In this document: one piece after another, positions 33,900 to 42,130 of the stretch
Layout: every line of letters begins with the position of its first letter
Position numbering within the stretch: position 1 is the stretch's first letter
Source: Methylobacterium dankookense
Lineage (GTDB): Bacteria; Pseudomonadota; Alphaproteobacteria; Rhizobiales; Beijerinckiaceae
DNA: 57,824 bases
Assembly: GCF_902141855.1 (NCBI RefSeq)
Contig: NZ_CABFVH010000035.1
Location: 1 to 57,824 of the forward strand
Direction of reading: 5' to 3'
The notes under the pieces: generated by a model
The model's input: the letters and a program-made list of their open reading frames with translations, nothing else
Told to the model about the DNA's origin: nothing
Databases searched by the model: none
Program-made: the position numbers and the translations under genes

Positions 33900-34439
33900 T
33901 CAGGCGAACGGAAGCTCGGCCTCCGCGACGTAGGGGCCGCCGCCCGTCGATTCCCGCGCGGAGAACACCGTCACCGCCCGCGCCTCGAAGCGCAGCGGCT
34001 CGAACAGGCCGCTCTGGGCCACGTACATCGCCACGCCCTCGGGGCTCGCCTCGCGCCTGAGGCGGGCGAGCGTCACGTGCGGCGTGAAGCGGCGCGTCTC
34101 GGGCGGCACCCCGGCGCGGCGCACGAGGCGCTCCTGCTCGACCTGCAGGTCCATCAGCTCCGGCTCCTGCGCGACCGAGGCGAACAGCGCCCGCGGCCGG
34201 TCGCCCCCGAAGGCGCCGAGGCCGTCGAGGGTGACGGTGATCGGGGGGCGCGGGCGCATGGACGAGAGTGCCTCCAGCACGTCCTCGGCGACGTCCGCGT
34301 CGATGTCGCCCAGGAAGCGCAGGGTGACGTGGTAGTCGCTCTCCTCGACCCAGCGCGCGCCCGGCAGGCCGCCGCGGAAGCGGGCGAGCCGCGCGCCGAT
34401 CTCGGGCGGGACGGGGAGGCCGGTGAACAGGCGCGGCAT
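33900..34439 (-). CDS. thpR: RNA 2',3'-cyclic phosphodiesterase
   Basis: A 179-residue 2H phosphoesterase. The two catalytic H-x-T-L motifs are HVTLRFLGD (H37) and HVTLARLRR (near 121). The opening MPRLFTGLPVPPEIGARL is the ThpR/LigT pattern. It opens 2',3'-cyclic phosphate ends on RNA; the tRNA ligase activity known in E. coli is weak. A strong GAGGAGG lies about 8-14 bases upstream. It follows the arylesterase gene by 28 bases on the minus strand and is probably co-transcribed with it. Confidence 0.92.
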   Translation of the reverse strand: MPRLFTGLPVPPEIGARLARFRGGLPGARWVEESDYHVTLRFLGDIDADVAEDVLEALSSMRPRPPITVTLDGLGAFGGDRPRALFASVAQEPELMDLQVEQERLVRRAGVPPETRRFTPHVTLARLRREASPEGVAMYVAQSGLFEPLRFEARAVTVFSARESTGGGPYVAEAELPFA

Positions 34440-34467
34440 GGCGGCCTCCTCGGGTCGGGGCGCTGGC

Positions 34468-35205
34468 TCAGTGGGCCGGCTCCGCCAGCCGGCCGAGGAA
34501 GCTCTCGACCGCGGGGAGGATGCCGGCGACGATCCTGTCCACGCCCTTCGGGTTCGGATGCAGCCCGTCGTCGAGGTTCAGGCCGCGCTCGCCGGCCACG
34601 CCCTCCAGGAAGAAGGGGTAGAGCACCAGCCCGTACTGGTGGGCGAGATCGGGATAGATCGCGTCGAAGCGGGCGATGTAGTCGGGGCCGAGATTGGCTG
34701 AGGCCCGCATCCCGGCGAGCAGGACCGGAATGCCCCGCGCCTTCAGCCGGGCGACGATGGCGTCGAGGGCCTTGCGGGTCACGGCCGGATCGGTGCCGCG
34801 CAGCATGTCGTTGGCGCCGAGTTCGAGGATGACGCCGTCCGTCCCGTCCGGCACCGACCAGTCGACCCGGTCGAGCCCGCCGGTCGCGGTGTCGCCCGAG
34901 ACCCCGGCATTGGCGATGCTGACGCCGTGGCCGCGCTTGGCGAGCTCGCGCTCCAGCACAGCCGGGAAGGCGGAATCGCCCGGCAGGCGGTAGCCGGCGG
35001 TCAGGCTGTCGCCGAGGGCGACGAGCTTCAGGGTGCGGCCGGGCTCGGCCTCGGAGGGGAGGGGGGGCATCAGCAGGGCGAGGGCGGCGAGGAGGAGCGC
35101 GGCGAAGCGCAGCAGCGGGCGGGCCCGGCCATCATCCGGGCGTTCCGGCCCGCGATGTCCCACCCCTTGTCCCACCCCTTGGCGCTCCCGCCCGAGAAGC
35201 GCCAT
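34468..35205 (-). CDS. tesA: Arylesterase / SGNH hydrolase, TesA-like
   Basis: A 245-residue (with ATG 35205) GDSL/SGNH hydrolase with an N-terminal signal peptide (RFAALLLAALALLMPPLPSEA). Block I is ALGDSLTAGY (nucleophile serine), block III LELGANDML and block V DDGLHPN (catalytic Asp and His). A GTG at 35163 behind AAGGG would shorten it by 14 residues and is equally possible; a 12-bp tandem repeat (GTCCCACCCCTT) covers that spot. As in E. coli, tesA is divergent from a ybbA/ybbP-type ABC exporter pair. It cleaves thioesters or lysophospholipids in the periplasm, by family. Confidence 0.88.
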   Translation of the reverse strand: MALLGRERQGVGQGVGHRGPERPDDGRARPLLRFAALLLAALALLMPPLPSEAEPGRTLKLVALGDSLTAGYRLPGDSAFPAVLERELAKRGHGVSIANAGVSGDTATGGLDRVDWSVPDGTDGVILELGANDMLRGTDPAVTRKALDAIVARLKARGIPVLLAGMRASANLGPDYIARFDAIYPDLAHQYGLVLYPFFLEGVAGERGLNLDDGLHPNPKGVDRIVAGILPAVESFLGRLAEPAH

Positions 35206-35326
35206 ATCGCCCCGGCATCCACCAGGCATCGATGCACGCCCGCGTGTCGCAGCGCACAGATTCTCTCGCAGCCACACCCGAGCCTCGTCCGCCAGCTTTC
35301 CCATCGCGCAAGAGATCGGCCTCCGC

Positions 35327-36052
35327 GTGACCTCAGGCAAGACCCCAGGCAACGCCCCGACCATCACCGCAGGCCCGGCCGTGAGCCTGAGGGACATCGA
35401 CCTCAGCCTCGGGCGCGGCGCGGCCCGCGTGCACGTGCTGCGCGGCATCTCCCTCGACGTCCCCCGCGGCGAGGCGGTCGGCCTCGTCGGGCCCTCGGGC
35501 TCGGGCAAGTCCACGCTCCTCATGGTGATGGCCGGGCTGGAGCGGCCCGATGCCGGCGCGATCCGGATCGAGGATACCGATCTCGGGCGCCTCGACGAGG
35601 ACGCGCTGGCCCGCTTCCGGGGGCGGCGCATCGGCATCGTCTTCCAGGCCTTCCACCTCGTGCCGACCATGACGGCGCTGGAGAACGTGGCGCTCCCCCT
35701 CGAACTCGCCGACCACCCCCAGGCCCATGCGCGGGCGAAGGCCGAGCTGGAGGCGGTCGGCCTCGGCCATCGCCTGCACCATTATCCGGCCCAGCTCTCC
35801 GGCGGCGAGCAGCAGCGCGTCGCCATCGCCCGGGCGATCGCCCCCGACCCCGCGATCCTGGTGGCCGACGAGCCGACCGGCAATCTCGACGAGGCGACGG
35901 GCAAGCAGATCGTCGACCTGCTGTTCGGGCTGAAGCGCGACCGCGGCGCCACCCTCGTCCTCGTCACCCACGATGCGAGCCTCGCCCGGCTCTGCGACCG
36001 CACGGTGCGGCTGCGCTCGGGCACGATCGAGGCGCCGGAGAGCGTGGCCTGA
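35327..36052 (+). CDS. ABC transporter ATP-binding protein, YbbA/LolD-like
   Basis: A 241-residue ATPase of the MacB/LolD/YbbA group: Walker A GPSGSGKST, Q-loop IVFQAFHLVPTMTALENV, signature LSGGEQQRVAIARAI, Walker B ILVADEPTGNLDEATG and switch LVLVTHDASLARLCDR. The GTG at 35327 is the likely start. Its stop overlaps the permease ATG (TGATG). Together they should form an exporter that moves substrate out of the inner membrane rather than an importer; the linked esterase hints at lipid or acyl substrates, an inference from E. coli synteny. Confidence 0.9.
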   Translation: MTSGKTPGNAPTITAGPAVSLRDIDLSLGRGAARVHVLRGISLDVPRGEAVGLVGPSGSGKSTLLMVMAGLERPDAGAIRIEDTDLGRLDEDALARFRGRRIGIVFQAFHLVPTMTALENVALPLELADHPQAHARAKAELEAVGLGHRLHHYPAQLSGGEQQRVAIARAIAPDPAILVADEPTGNLDEATGKQIVDLLFGLKRDRGATLVLVTHDASLARLCDRTVRLRSGTIEAPESVA

Positions 36053-38625
36053 TGCACGGCACCCTTCCCGCCACGCCGTCCGCCGGGCGCGGCTTCCGCC
36101 TGCCGCTGACGCTGCGCCTCGCCCTGCGCGAGCTGCGCGGCGGGCTCTCCGGCTTCACCGTCTTCCTCGCCTGCATCGCGCTCGGCGTCGCGGCGATCGC
36201 GGGCGTGGCCTCGATCTCGCGCTCGCTCTCGGACGGGCTCGGCCGCGAGGGACGGCGCATCCTCGGCGGCGACCTCAGCTACAGCCTGATCAACCGCGAG
36301 GCGAGCGCGACCGAACGCGCCGTGCTGGAGCGCGAGGGCCGCGTCGCCGTGGTCGCGACGCTCCGCGCCATGGCAGTGGCCGGCGAGGGCGCGGCGCTGG
36401 TCGAATTGAAGGCCGTGGACGGCAGCTATCCGCTGGCCGGCGTCCTCGTCACCGAGCCGCACGCGCCGCTCCCCGATCTCCTCGCCGCGCAGGACGGCGT
36501 GCCGGGCGCGGTGGCCGACCCCGCCCTGATGACCCGGCTCGGCCTCAAGGTGGGCGACCGGGTGAGCCTCGCCGGCCATCCCTTCGCGATCCGCGCCACC
36601 CTGGCGAGCGAGCCCGACAAGATCGCGGGCGGCATCGGCTTCGGGCCGCGCCTGCTGATCGCCGAGAGCGCCCTGCGCGGCACCGGTCTCGTCCAGCCGG
36701 GCAGCCTCAACCGCTGGAGCTACCGCATCGCGCTGCCCCAGGCCTCCGACCTCGAGATCGACGCGACCGCCGCCCGAGTCGCCAAGGCCGCGCCGGACGC
36801 GGGCTGGGAGATGCGCTCGCGCTCCAACGCCGACCCGCGCTTCGCCAAGAGCATCGAGCGCTTCACGCAGTTCCTGACCCTGGTCGGCCTCACCGCCCTC
36901 ATCGTCGGGGGCGTGGGCGTGGCCAACGCCGTGCACGCCTTCGTGGAGCGCAAGCGCGGCTCCATCGCCACCTTGAAGAGCGTCGGCGCGCCGGGCTCGC
37001 AGGTGGTGGCGCTCTATCTCTTACAGGTGATGCTGATCGCCGGCCTCGGCACCGCGATCGGCCTCATGATCGGCGCGAGCCTGCCCTTCGCCGTCGATGC
37101 CCTGTTCCGCGACGCGCTGCCCCTGCCGCTGAACCCGACCATCGCCCCGGGCGAGCTGCTGCTGGCGGCAGCCTATGGGTTGCTGACGGCCTTCGCCTTC
37201 GCGATCACGCCGCTCGGCCGCGCCCACGACGTGCCGGTCTCGGGGCTGTTCCGCGACGTGGTGGACCCCTCCGCCAGCAAGCCCCGCACGCGCTACCGGC
37301 TGCTGCTCGCCGCTTCGCTCCTCGCCCTCGTCGCGCTCGCCGTGGCGACGGCCTTCGACCGGCGCGTGGCCCTCGTCTTCATCGCGGCGGCCGGCATCGC
37401 CTTCGGCCTGCTGCGGGTCGTGGCGCTGGGGGTGATGGCCCTGGCGCGGCGCCTGCCGCATCCCAGCCGCGCCGCGCCGCGGATGGCGCTCGCCAACCTG
37501 CACCGGCCCGGCGCGCTGACGCCGACCATCGTCCTGTCGCTCGGCCTCGGCGTCACCCTGCTGGTGACGCTGAGCCTGATCGACGCCAACGTGCGCCGCA
37601 CGCTCACGGCGAGCCTGCCGGCCCGCGCGCCGAACCTGTTCTTCCTCGACATCCCCTCGGCCGACGCCACCCGCTTCCACGACTTCCTGGCGCAGGGCGC
37701 GCCGAACGCGAAGGTCGAGCGGGTGCCGATGATGCGCGGGCGCATCGTCGCCCTCGACGGCGTGCCGGCCCAGAAGATCCGCCCCCCCGAGGACGCGGCC
37801 TGGGTCCTCGACGGCGACCGCGGCATCACCTACGCCGACGACCTGCCGGACGGCTCGGTGCTCACCGACGGCGCGTGGTGGAACGCGGAGGCGGGCAAGG
37901 CGTCCCTGGTCTCCTTCGAGGCGGAGCTCGCGCGCCAGCTCGGGCTGAAGGTCGGCAGCGAGGTCACCGTCAACGTGCTCGGGCGCAACGTGACGGCGAA
38001 GATCGCCAACCTGCGCAAGGTCGAGTGGCGCAACCTCGGCATCAACTTCGTGATGGTGTTCTCGCCCGGCACCTTCCGGGGTGCGCCCCATTCCGACCTC
38101 GCGACGCTGAGCTTGCCCGGCGGCACCGACGCATCGGCGGAGAACCGCATCCTGCGCGACGTCGCCCACGGCTTCCCCTCGGTCACCAGCGTGCGGGTGA
38201 AGGACGCCCTCGACGCGGTGGGCGACCTCGTGGCCAAGCTCGTGCTCGCGATCCGCGGGGCGAGCGCGGTGGCGGTCCTGGCGAGCCTGCTGGTGCTGGC
38301 GGGCGCCGTCGCGGCCGGCCACCGCGCGCGGCTCTACGACGCCGTGGTGCTGAAGGTGCTGGGCGCGAGTCGGGCACGGCTGCTCGCCGCCTACGGCCTG
38401 GAATACGGGGCGCTCGGGGCGGTCACCGCCCTGTTCGGGCTGATCGCCGGCACGCTCGCGGGCTACGCCATCGTCACCCGGGTGATGCGCCTCGACTTCG
38501 TGCTCGACCTCTCGGGCGCCCTCGTCGCGGCCGGGCTCGCCGTGGCGCTCGCCGTGCTGCTGGGGCTCGCCGGCACCTGGCGCATCCTCGGCCAGAAGCC
38601 GGCACCCTATCTGCGGGATCTGTGA
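36052..38625 (+). CDS. ABC transporter permease, YbbP/FtsX-like (large)
   Basis: An 857-residue permease with the YbbP layout: an N-terminal helix (about 34-55, FLACIALGVAAIAGVASIS), a periplasmic domain of about 220 residues, a FtsX-like block (about 278-400) with VGGVGVANAVHAFVERKRGSIATLKSVGA, central helices (about 420-480), a second periplasmic domain (about 520-730) and a final FtsX-like block (about 745-845) with VVLKVLGASRARLLAAY. The duplication of FtsX cores is the family rule. It follows the ATPase with a one-base overlap. The substrate is unknown. Confidence 0.9.
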   Translation: MHGTLPATPSAGRGFRLPLTLRLALRELRGGLSGFTVFLACIALGVAAIAGVASISRSLSDGLGREGRRILGGDLSYSLINREASATERAVLEREGRVAVVATLRAMAVAGEGAALVELKAVDGSYPLAGVLVTEPHAPLPDLLAAQDGVPGAVADPALMTRLGLKVGDRVSLAGHPFAIRATLASEPDKIAGGIGFGPRLLIAESALRGTGLVQPGSLNRWSYRIALPQASDLEIDATAARVAKAAPDAGWEMRSRSNADPRFAKSIERFTQFLTLVGLTALIVGGVGVANAVHAFVERKRGSIATLKSVGAPGSQVVALYLLQVMLIAGLGTAIGLMIGASLPFAVDALFRDALPLPLNPTIAPGELLLAAAYGLLTAFAFAITPLGRAHDVPVSGLFRDVVDPSASKPRTRYRLLLAASLLALVALAVATAFDRRVALVFIAAAGIAFGLLRVVALGVMALARRLPHPSRAAPRMALANLHRPGALTPTIVLSLGLGVTLLVTLSLIDANVRRTLTASLPARAPNLFFLDIPSADATRFHDFLAQGAPNAKVERVPMMRGRIVALDGVPAQKIRPPEDAAWVLDGDRGITYADDLPDGSVLTDGAWWNAEAGKASLVSFEAELARQLGLKVGSEVTVNVLGRNVTAKIANLRKVEWRNLGINFVMVFSPGTFRGAPHSDLATLSLPGGTDASAENRILRDVAHGFPSVTSVRVKDALDAVGDLVAKLVLAIRGASAVAVLASLLVLAGAVAAGHRARLYDAVVLKVLGASRARLLAAYGLEYGALGAVTALFGLIAGTLAGYAIVTRVMRLDFVLDLSGALVAAGLAVALAVLLGLAGTWRILGQKPAPYLRDL

Positions 38626-38801
38626 TATACAGCCTGACGTATTCGCCGCCAGGATCGGGCGGCGGCCGCGCCCGGGTTCAAGGCGCAGATGTAGTTGAAC
38701 GGAGTCCGTCCGCCGGCTTAACGATTTTTAATCCCGCGCTTTACCAACAAAATTACGGCATCGGGCTCGCGAAAACAGGCAGCCGAAGCTCGGCGGGGCC
38801 C

Positions 38802-38830
38802 TTGTGTGCCGCCTCGCGACGCAACATATT
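38802..38830 (+). promoter_or_regulatory. Candidate sigma-70-type promoter for the BI-1 family gene
   Basis: TTGTGT (38802-38807) is followed by a 17-base spacer and CATATT (38825-38830), within a locally AT-richer gap. It sits about 85 bases before the ATG at 38916. Confidence 0.4.
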
Positions 38831-38915
38831 CTCCAGCGAGGCGCTCGTCGGCGCCAGGGGCCCATACGGGCCTCGTCTGACACCACGCTGAGAGAGCATC
38901 CTCAAGGGAACTCCC

Positions 38916-39683
38916 ATGGCTTTCGAGAACAGTCCCTTCCGGTACGGCGCCCAGGCGCCCGGACACGCCGGCACGCAGGTCGAGGTCGACCAGGGCCTGC
39001 GCAGCTTCATGCTCGGCGTCTACAACAACATGGTCGTCGGCCTCGGCATCTCGGGCCTCGTCGCGCTCGGCCTGAACATGGCCGCCACGGCGACCACCGC
39101 GACGGGCCAGCTCGCGCTGACCCCGTTCGGCCAGACCCTCTACAACACCCCCCTCAAGTGGGTGCTGATGTTCGCCCCCCTCGTGTTCATCTTCGTCTTC
39201 TCGATGCGGATGGACCGGATGTCGGCCTCGTCCGCGCGTATGATGTTCTTCGCCTTCGCGGCGGTGATGGGCGCGTCGATGTCGACGCTGCTCCTCGTCT
39301 TCACGGGCGCGAGCGTGGTGCGGGTGTTCTTCATCACCGCGGCGACCTTCGGCGGCCTGAGCCTCTACGGCTACACCACGAAGCGCAGCCTCTCGGGGAT
39401 GGGCTCGTTCCTGATCATGGGTCTGATCGGCCTGATCATCGCCTCGCTGGTCAACATCTTCCTGGCCTCGAGCGCGCTTCAGTTCGCGATCTCGGTGCTC
39501 GGCGTGCTGATCTTCGCGGGCCTGACCGCCTACGACACGCAGAAGCTGAAGGAGATGTATCTCTACAGCGGCTTCGATGCCGAGGGCGCGGCCAAGATGT
39601 CGGTGAACGGCGCGCTGACGCTGTACCTCGACTTCATCAACATGTTCCAGTTCCTGCTCTCGCTCATCGGCGACCGCCGCTGA
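38916..39683 (+). CDS. Bax inhibitor-1/YccA family protein
   Basis: A 255-residue inner-membrane protein with seven membrane helices, of the BI-1/YccA/YbhL family. Family signs are MLGVYNNMVVGLGISGLVAL (about 30-49), LFGQ-like LYNTPLKWVLMFAPLVFIF, FFITAATFGGLSLYGYTTKRSLSGMGSFLIMGLIGLIIAS and the late LIFAGLTAYDTQKLKEMY with the conserved aspartate. Some members are calcium leak channels or modulators of the FtsH protease; which applies here is unknown. ATG 38916 follows AAGGGAA. A terminator follows immediately. Confidence 0.94.
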   Translation: MAFENSPFRYGAQAPGHAGTQVEVDQGLRSFMLGVYNNMVVGLGISGLVALGLNMAATATTATGQLALTPFGQTLYNTPLKWVLMFAPLVFIFVFSMRMDRMSASSARMMFFAFAAVMGASMSTLLLVFTGASVVRVFFITAATFGGLSLYGYTTKRSLSGMGSFLIMGLIGLIIASLVNIFLASSALQFAISVLGVLIFAGLTAYDTQKLKEMYLYSGFDAEGAAKMSVNGALTLYLDFINMFQFLLSLIGDRR

Positions 39684-39710
39684 GCCCGAACCGGGACTGA
39701 ATGAACCAGG

Positions 39711-39747
39711 AAAGGCCCCGGCGGCGACGCCGGGGCCTTTCTCGTTT
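39711..39747 (+). terminator. Rho-independent terminator after the BI-1 family gene
   Basis: AAAGGCCCCGGC (39711-39722) pairs perfectly with GCCGGGGCCTTT (39729-39740) across a 6-base loop; CTCGTTT follows. Confidence 0.88.
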
Positions 39748-39808
39748 GTGGCACGCCCTGCCGAAAGCGGATGCCGACCCGGCGGGCGCACCTACGATCG
39801 AGGGCAGG

Positions 39809-39916
39809 TCAATACGGCCGGCCGCGCTGGTGGGGCGCTCCGTAGCGGCGACGCAGCCAGGAGACGACGCGCGGCAGGACGATGGCGAGCAGGATCTTAC
39901 GCAAGGGGACCCTCAT
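39809..39916 (-). CDS. Candidate 35-residue microprotein
   Basis: A 36-codon frame on the minus strand begins at ATG 39916 and encodes MRVPLRKILLAIVLPRVVSW, then LRRRYGAPHQRGRPY. It has an N-terminal amphipathic or membrane-seeking helix (KILLAIVLPRVVSWL) flanked by arginines and a basic tail. Small proteins of this shape exist in Methylobacterium genomes, to my recollection. No clear Shine-Dalgarno sequence is visible, which weakens the case. It lies 64 bases downstream of the exonuclease III stop on the same strand. Confidence 0.4.
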   Translation of the reverse strand: MRVPLRKILLAIVLPRVVSWLRRRYGAPHQRGRPY

Positions 39917-39980
39917 CAAGCGTTCGTGATGCCGGGCCAATGCGGAGCGGCGCCTTCCGTTCCGCTCCCTGCGGTTCGCG

Positions 39981-40790
39981 CTACAATTCGAGGGCGAGGG
40001 TCACCGGCACGTGGTCGGAGGGGCGCTCCCAGCCCCGGGTCTCGCGGGAGACGGTGACGCCGCGGACCGTGCCGGCGAGGTCCGGCGAGACCCAGGCATG
40101 GTCGAGCCGCCGCCCCTTGTTGGCGAGCTCCCAGTTCGGCGAGCGGTAGCTCCACCACGTGTAGATCTTCTCGGGCTCCGGGGTCAGCAGCCGGGCGGTG
40201 TCGATCCAGCCGGCCTCAGCCCGCAGGGTCTCCAGGGCCTCGGTCTCGACGGGGGTGTGGCTCACCACGTCGAGGAGTTGCTTGTGCGACCAGACGTCGT
40301 GCTCCAGCGGCGCCACGTTGAGGTCGCCGACGAGGATGGCCGGCCCCGAGACGCGCTTGCCGCCCCAGGCGCGCAGCTCCTGCAGGAAGTCGAGCTTGTG
40401 CGCGAATTTCGGGTTCAGGCCGCGGTCCGGCACGTCGCCGCCGGCCGGCACGTAGAAATCGTGCAGCACGAGCCCCGCGGCCGGGCCCGCCTCCTTGCCC
40501 AGCACCGCCGAGATGTGGCGCGCGTCGGCCCGCTCGCAGAAGCCCATCACGGCCGGATCGAGCAGGGGAAAGCGGGAGAGGATCGCGACGCCGTTATAGC
40601 CCTTCTGGCCGGCGAAGACGACGTGCTCGTAACCCGAGCCCTTGAGGGCCTTCAGCGGAAACACCTCGTCCGGGCACTTCGTCTCCTGCAGGCAGAGCAC
40701 GTCCGGCCGATTCTCGGCGAGGAAGCGCAGCACGGAATCGATGCGCAGGCGCACCGAGTTGATGTTCCAGGTGGAGACGGTGAGGCGCAC
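39981..40790 (-). CDS. xth: Exodeoxyribonuclease III
   Basis: A 269-residue AP endonuclease/3'-exonuclease of the XthA family, acting in base-excision repair. Catalytic segments are in order: STWNINSVRLR (Asn), CLQETKCPDEVFP (metal-binding Glu), FYVPAGGD, LVGDLNVAPLEHDVW (Asp-Asn), RRLDHAWVSPDL and SDHVPVTL (catalytic His near the end). The start is GTG 40790. It is preceded on the minus strand by a dispersed palindromic repeat and the LolA-family gene. Confidence 0.94.
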   Translation of the reverse strand: MRLTVSTWNINSVRLRIDSVLRFLAENRPDVLCLQETKCPDEVFPLKALKGSGYEHVVFAGQKGYNGVAILSRFPLLDPAVMGFCERADARHISAVLGKEAGPAAGLVLHDFYVPAGGDVPDRGLNPKFAHKLDFLQELRAWGGKRVSGPAILVGDLNVAPLEHDVWSHKQLLDVVSHTPVETEALETLRAEAGWIDTARLLTPEPEKIYTWWSYRSPNWELANKGRRLDHAWVSPDLAGTVRGVTVSRETRGWERPSDHVPVTLALEL

Positions 40791-40840
40791 GGGAAGTTTC
40801 TAAGGTTGAGGGCTACAGGGAGATCCGGGCCGCGCCAGAC

Positions 40841-40983
40841 TCCCTCTCCCGTTCGGGAGAGGGGTGGGGTGAGGGTGGAGAACGCGCCGGAGAGGTCGCG
40901 ACGGCGCCACTGCTCCGTCTCCGCCCCTTCCTGAAAGGTCTCGACCCTCACCCTGTCCCTCTCTCCCGAGCGGGAGAGGGGAC
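40841..40983. repeat. Dispersed palindromic repeat element (type A variant)
   Basis: A palindrome of about 140 bases with terminal hairpins CTCTCCCGTTCGGGAGAG (about 40844-40861) and CTCTCCCGAGCGGGAGAG (about 40961-40978), inner arms GGTGGGGTGAGGGT and ACCCTCACCCTGTCC, and a spacer. It has the same architecture as the element at 27186-27290 but a different spacer. It separates the LolA-family gene from xth. Confidence 0.75.
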
Positions 40984-41017
40984 CCGCGCCATGTCCTGAA
41001 AGGTCCGGTGCGATGTT

Positions 41018-41980
41018 TCAGGGGTTCTGCGACTGCTTGATGCGCTCGGCCATCGCCTTGTCCTCGGGGCGGCCGTAATTGATGAAGAACAGGGTCGAGT
41101 CGACCGGCTTGCCCTTCTGCAGGTTCGAGAGCTGCACCGTGGTCAGGTAGCCCTGCGGGTCGGTGATCCGCCACTGCGACAGGGTCTTCACCTCGGCGTC
41201 GAAGTAGAGCTGGATCTTCGAGGTGCCGCCGAGCGTCGCGCGGTCCTCCAGCGCGATGCGCACGCCGCCCGGATCGTTGGTCACCTCGGTCACGGTGAGG
41301 TCGCGGGCGAGGTCGATCTTCTCGCGCAGCAGGAATTTCAGCGGCGTCTGGGCGATGAAGTAGGTGTCCTGCGTGGACAGCTTGCGGTCGCGCACGGCCA
41401 CCGAGGTGCCGTCGGCCACCACCTCCAGCGGCGAGGGCTGGTCGTAGTCGAAGCGCAGGCGCCCGGGCTTGGCGATGGTGAGCTTGCCGCCGATGCGGCG
41501 CCCGTCGGCCGCGATCTGCATGAAGTTGCCGGTGAGCGTGGTCAGCCCGTTGAAATAGGCGTTGGCCTGGGCGAGCACGGTCGCCGGGTCGGCGGGCTCC
41601 AGGCTCGCGGCCACCGCAGCGGGCGCCCCGACGGCGGCGACCCTGGCCTCGGGCGGGGCCTTCTCCGCGCCCTTCTCAGGGGCGGCGTGCTTGCCGCTCT
41701 TGATGCTGCCGGTGCGCGCGTCCGCCGGCTTTTCGGCGGCCTTCGCCTCCTTGGCGTCCTTGCCCTCCTTCTTCGGGGCGGCCGCCTTCTTCGGCGCGGG
41801 CGCCGGAGCCGCCGGGGCGGGCGCGGCCTCGGGCTCGGCGGCCGGGGCCGGCTGCTCCTTCTTGCCGCCGAACAGGCTGTCGAGGAAGGCGCCGACCTGC
41901 GCCTCGGCGGGCACGGGGGCGAGCCAGGCCGCGAGGACGAGGAGCGAACCGGCAACGGGGCTGGTGCGGCGGCCGTTCAT
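41018..41980 (-). CDS. LolA-family outer membrane lipoprotein carrier protein
   Basis: A 320-residue periplasmic protein. Residues 1-27 are a Sec signal peptide (ending APVPAEAQ). Residues about 30-128 are a disordered A/P/K/E-rich segment with AAAPKKEGKDAKEAKAAEKP. The LolA-like domain fills about 130-315: ANAYFNGLTTLTGNFMQIAADGRRIGGKLTIAKPGRLRFDYDQPSPLEVVADGTSVAVRD carries the family F-x-Q and PGRLRFDY patterns. LolA ferries lipoproteins to the outer membrane. The 100-residue linker is unusual for classical LolA. It lies downstream of ftsK on the same strand, as in many Rhizobiales. Confidence 0.88.
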   Translation of the reverse strand: MNGRRTSPVAGSLLVLAAWLAPVPAEAQVGAFLDSLFGGKKEQPAPAAEPEAAPAPAAPAPAPKKAAAPKKEGKDAKEAKAAEKPADARTGSIKSGKHAAPEKGAEKAPPEARVAAVGAPAAVAASLEPADPATVLAQANAYFNGLTTLTGNFMQIAADGRRIGGKLTIAKPGRLRFDYDQPSPLEVVADGTSVAVRDRKLSTQDTYFIAQTPLKFLLREKIDLARDLTVTEVTNDPGGVRIALEDRATLGGTSKIQLYFDAEVKTLSQWRITDPQGYLTTVQLSNLQKGKPVDSTLFFINYGRPEDKAMAERIKQSQNP

Positions 41981-42130
41981 CGTGGGCGATCTCCTGGGGT
42001 CCGGGCGGGCCGCTTGCGTCGGGAGTCTTGACGTCAGGGTCTTGGCATCGGGGCTTCGAGTCCCGCTTAGAGCCTCGCCCTGTGGCGAAGATGCGACGCC
42101 GGCCCGCGACGGGGCCGGCGCCAGACGAGC

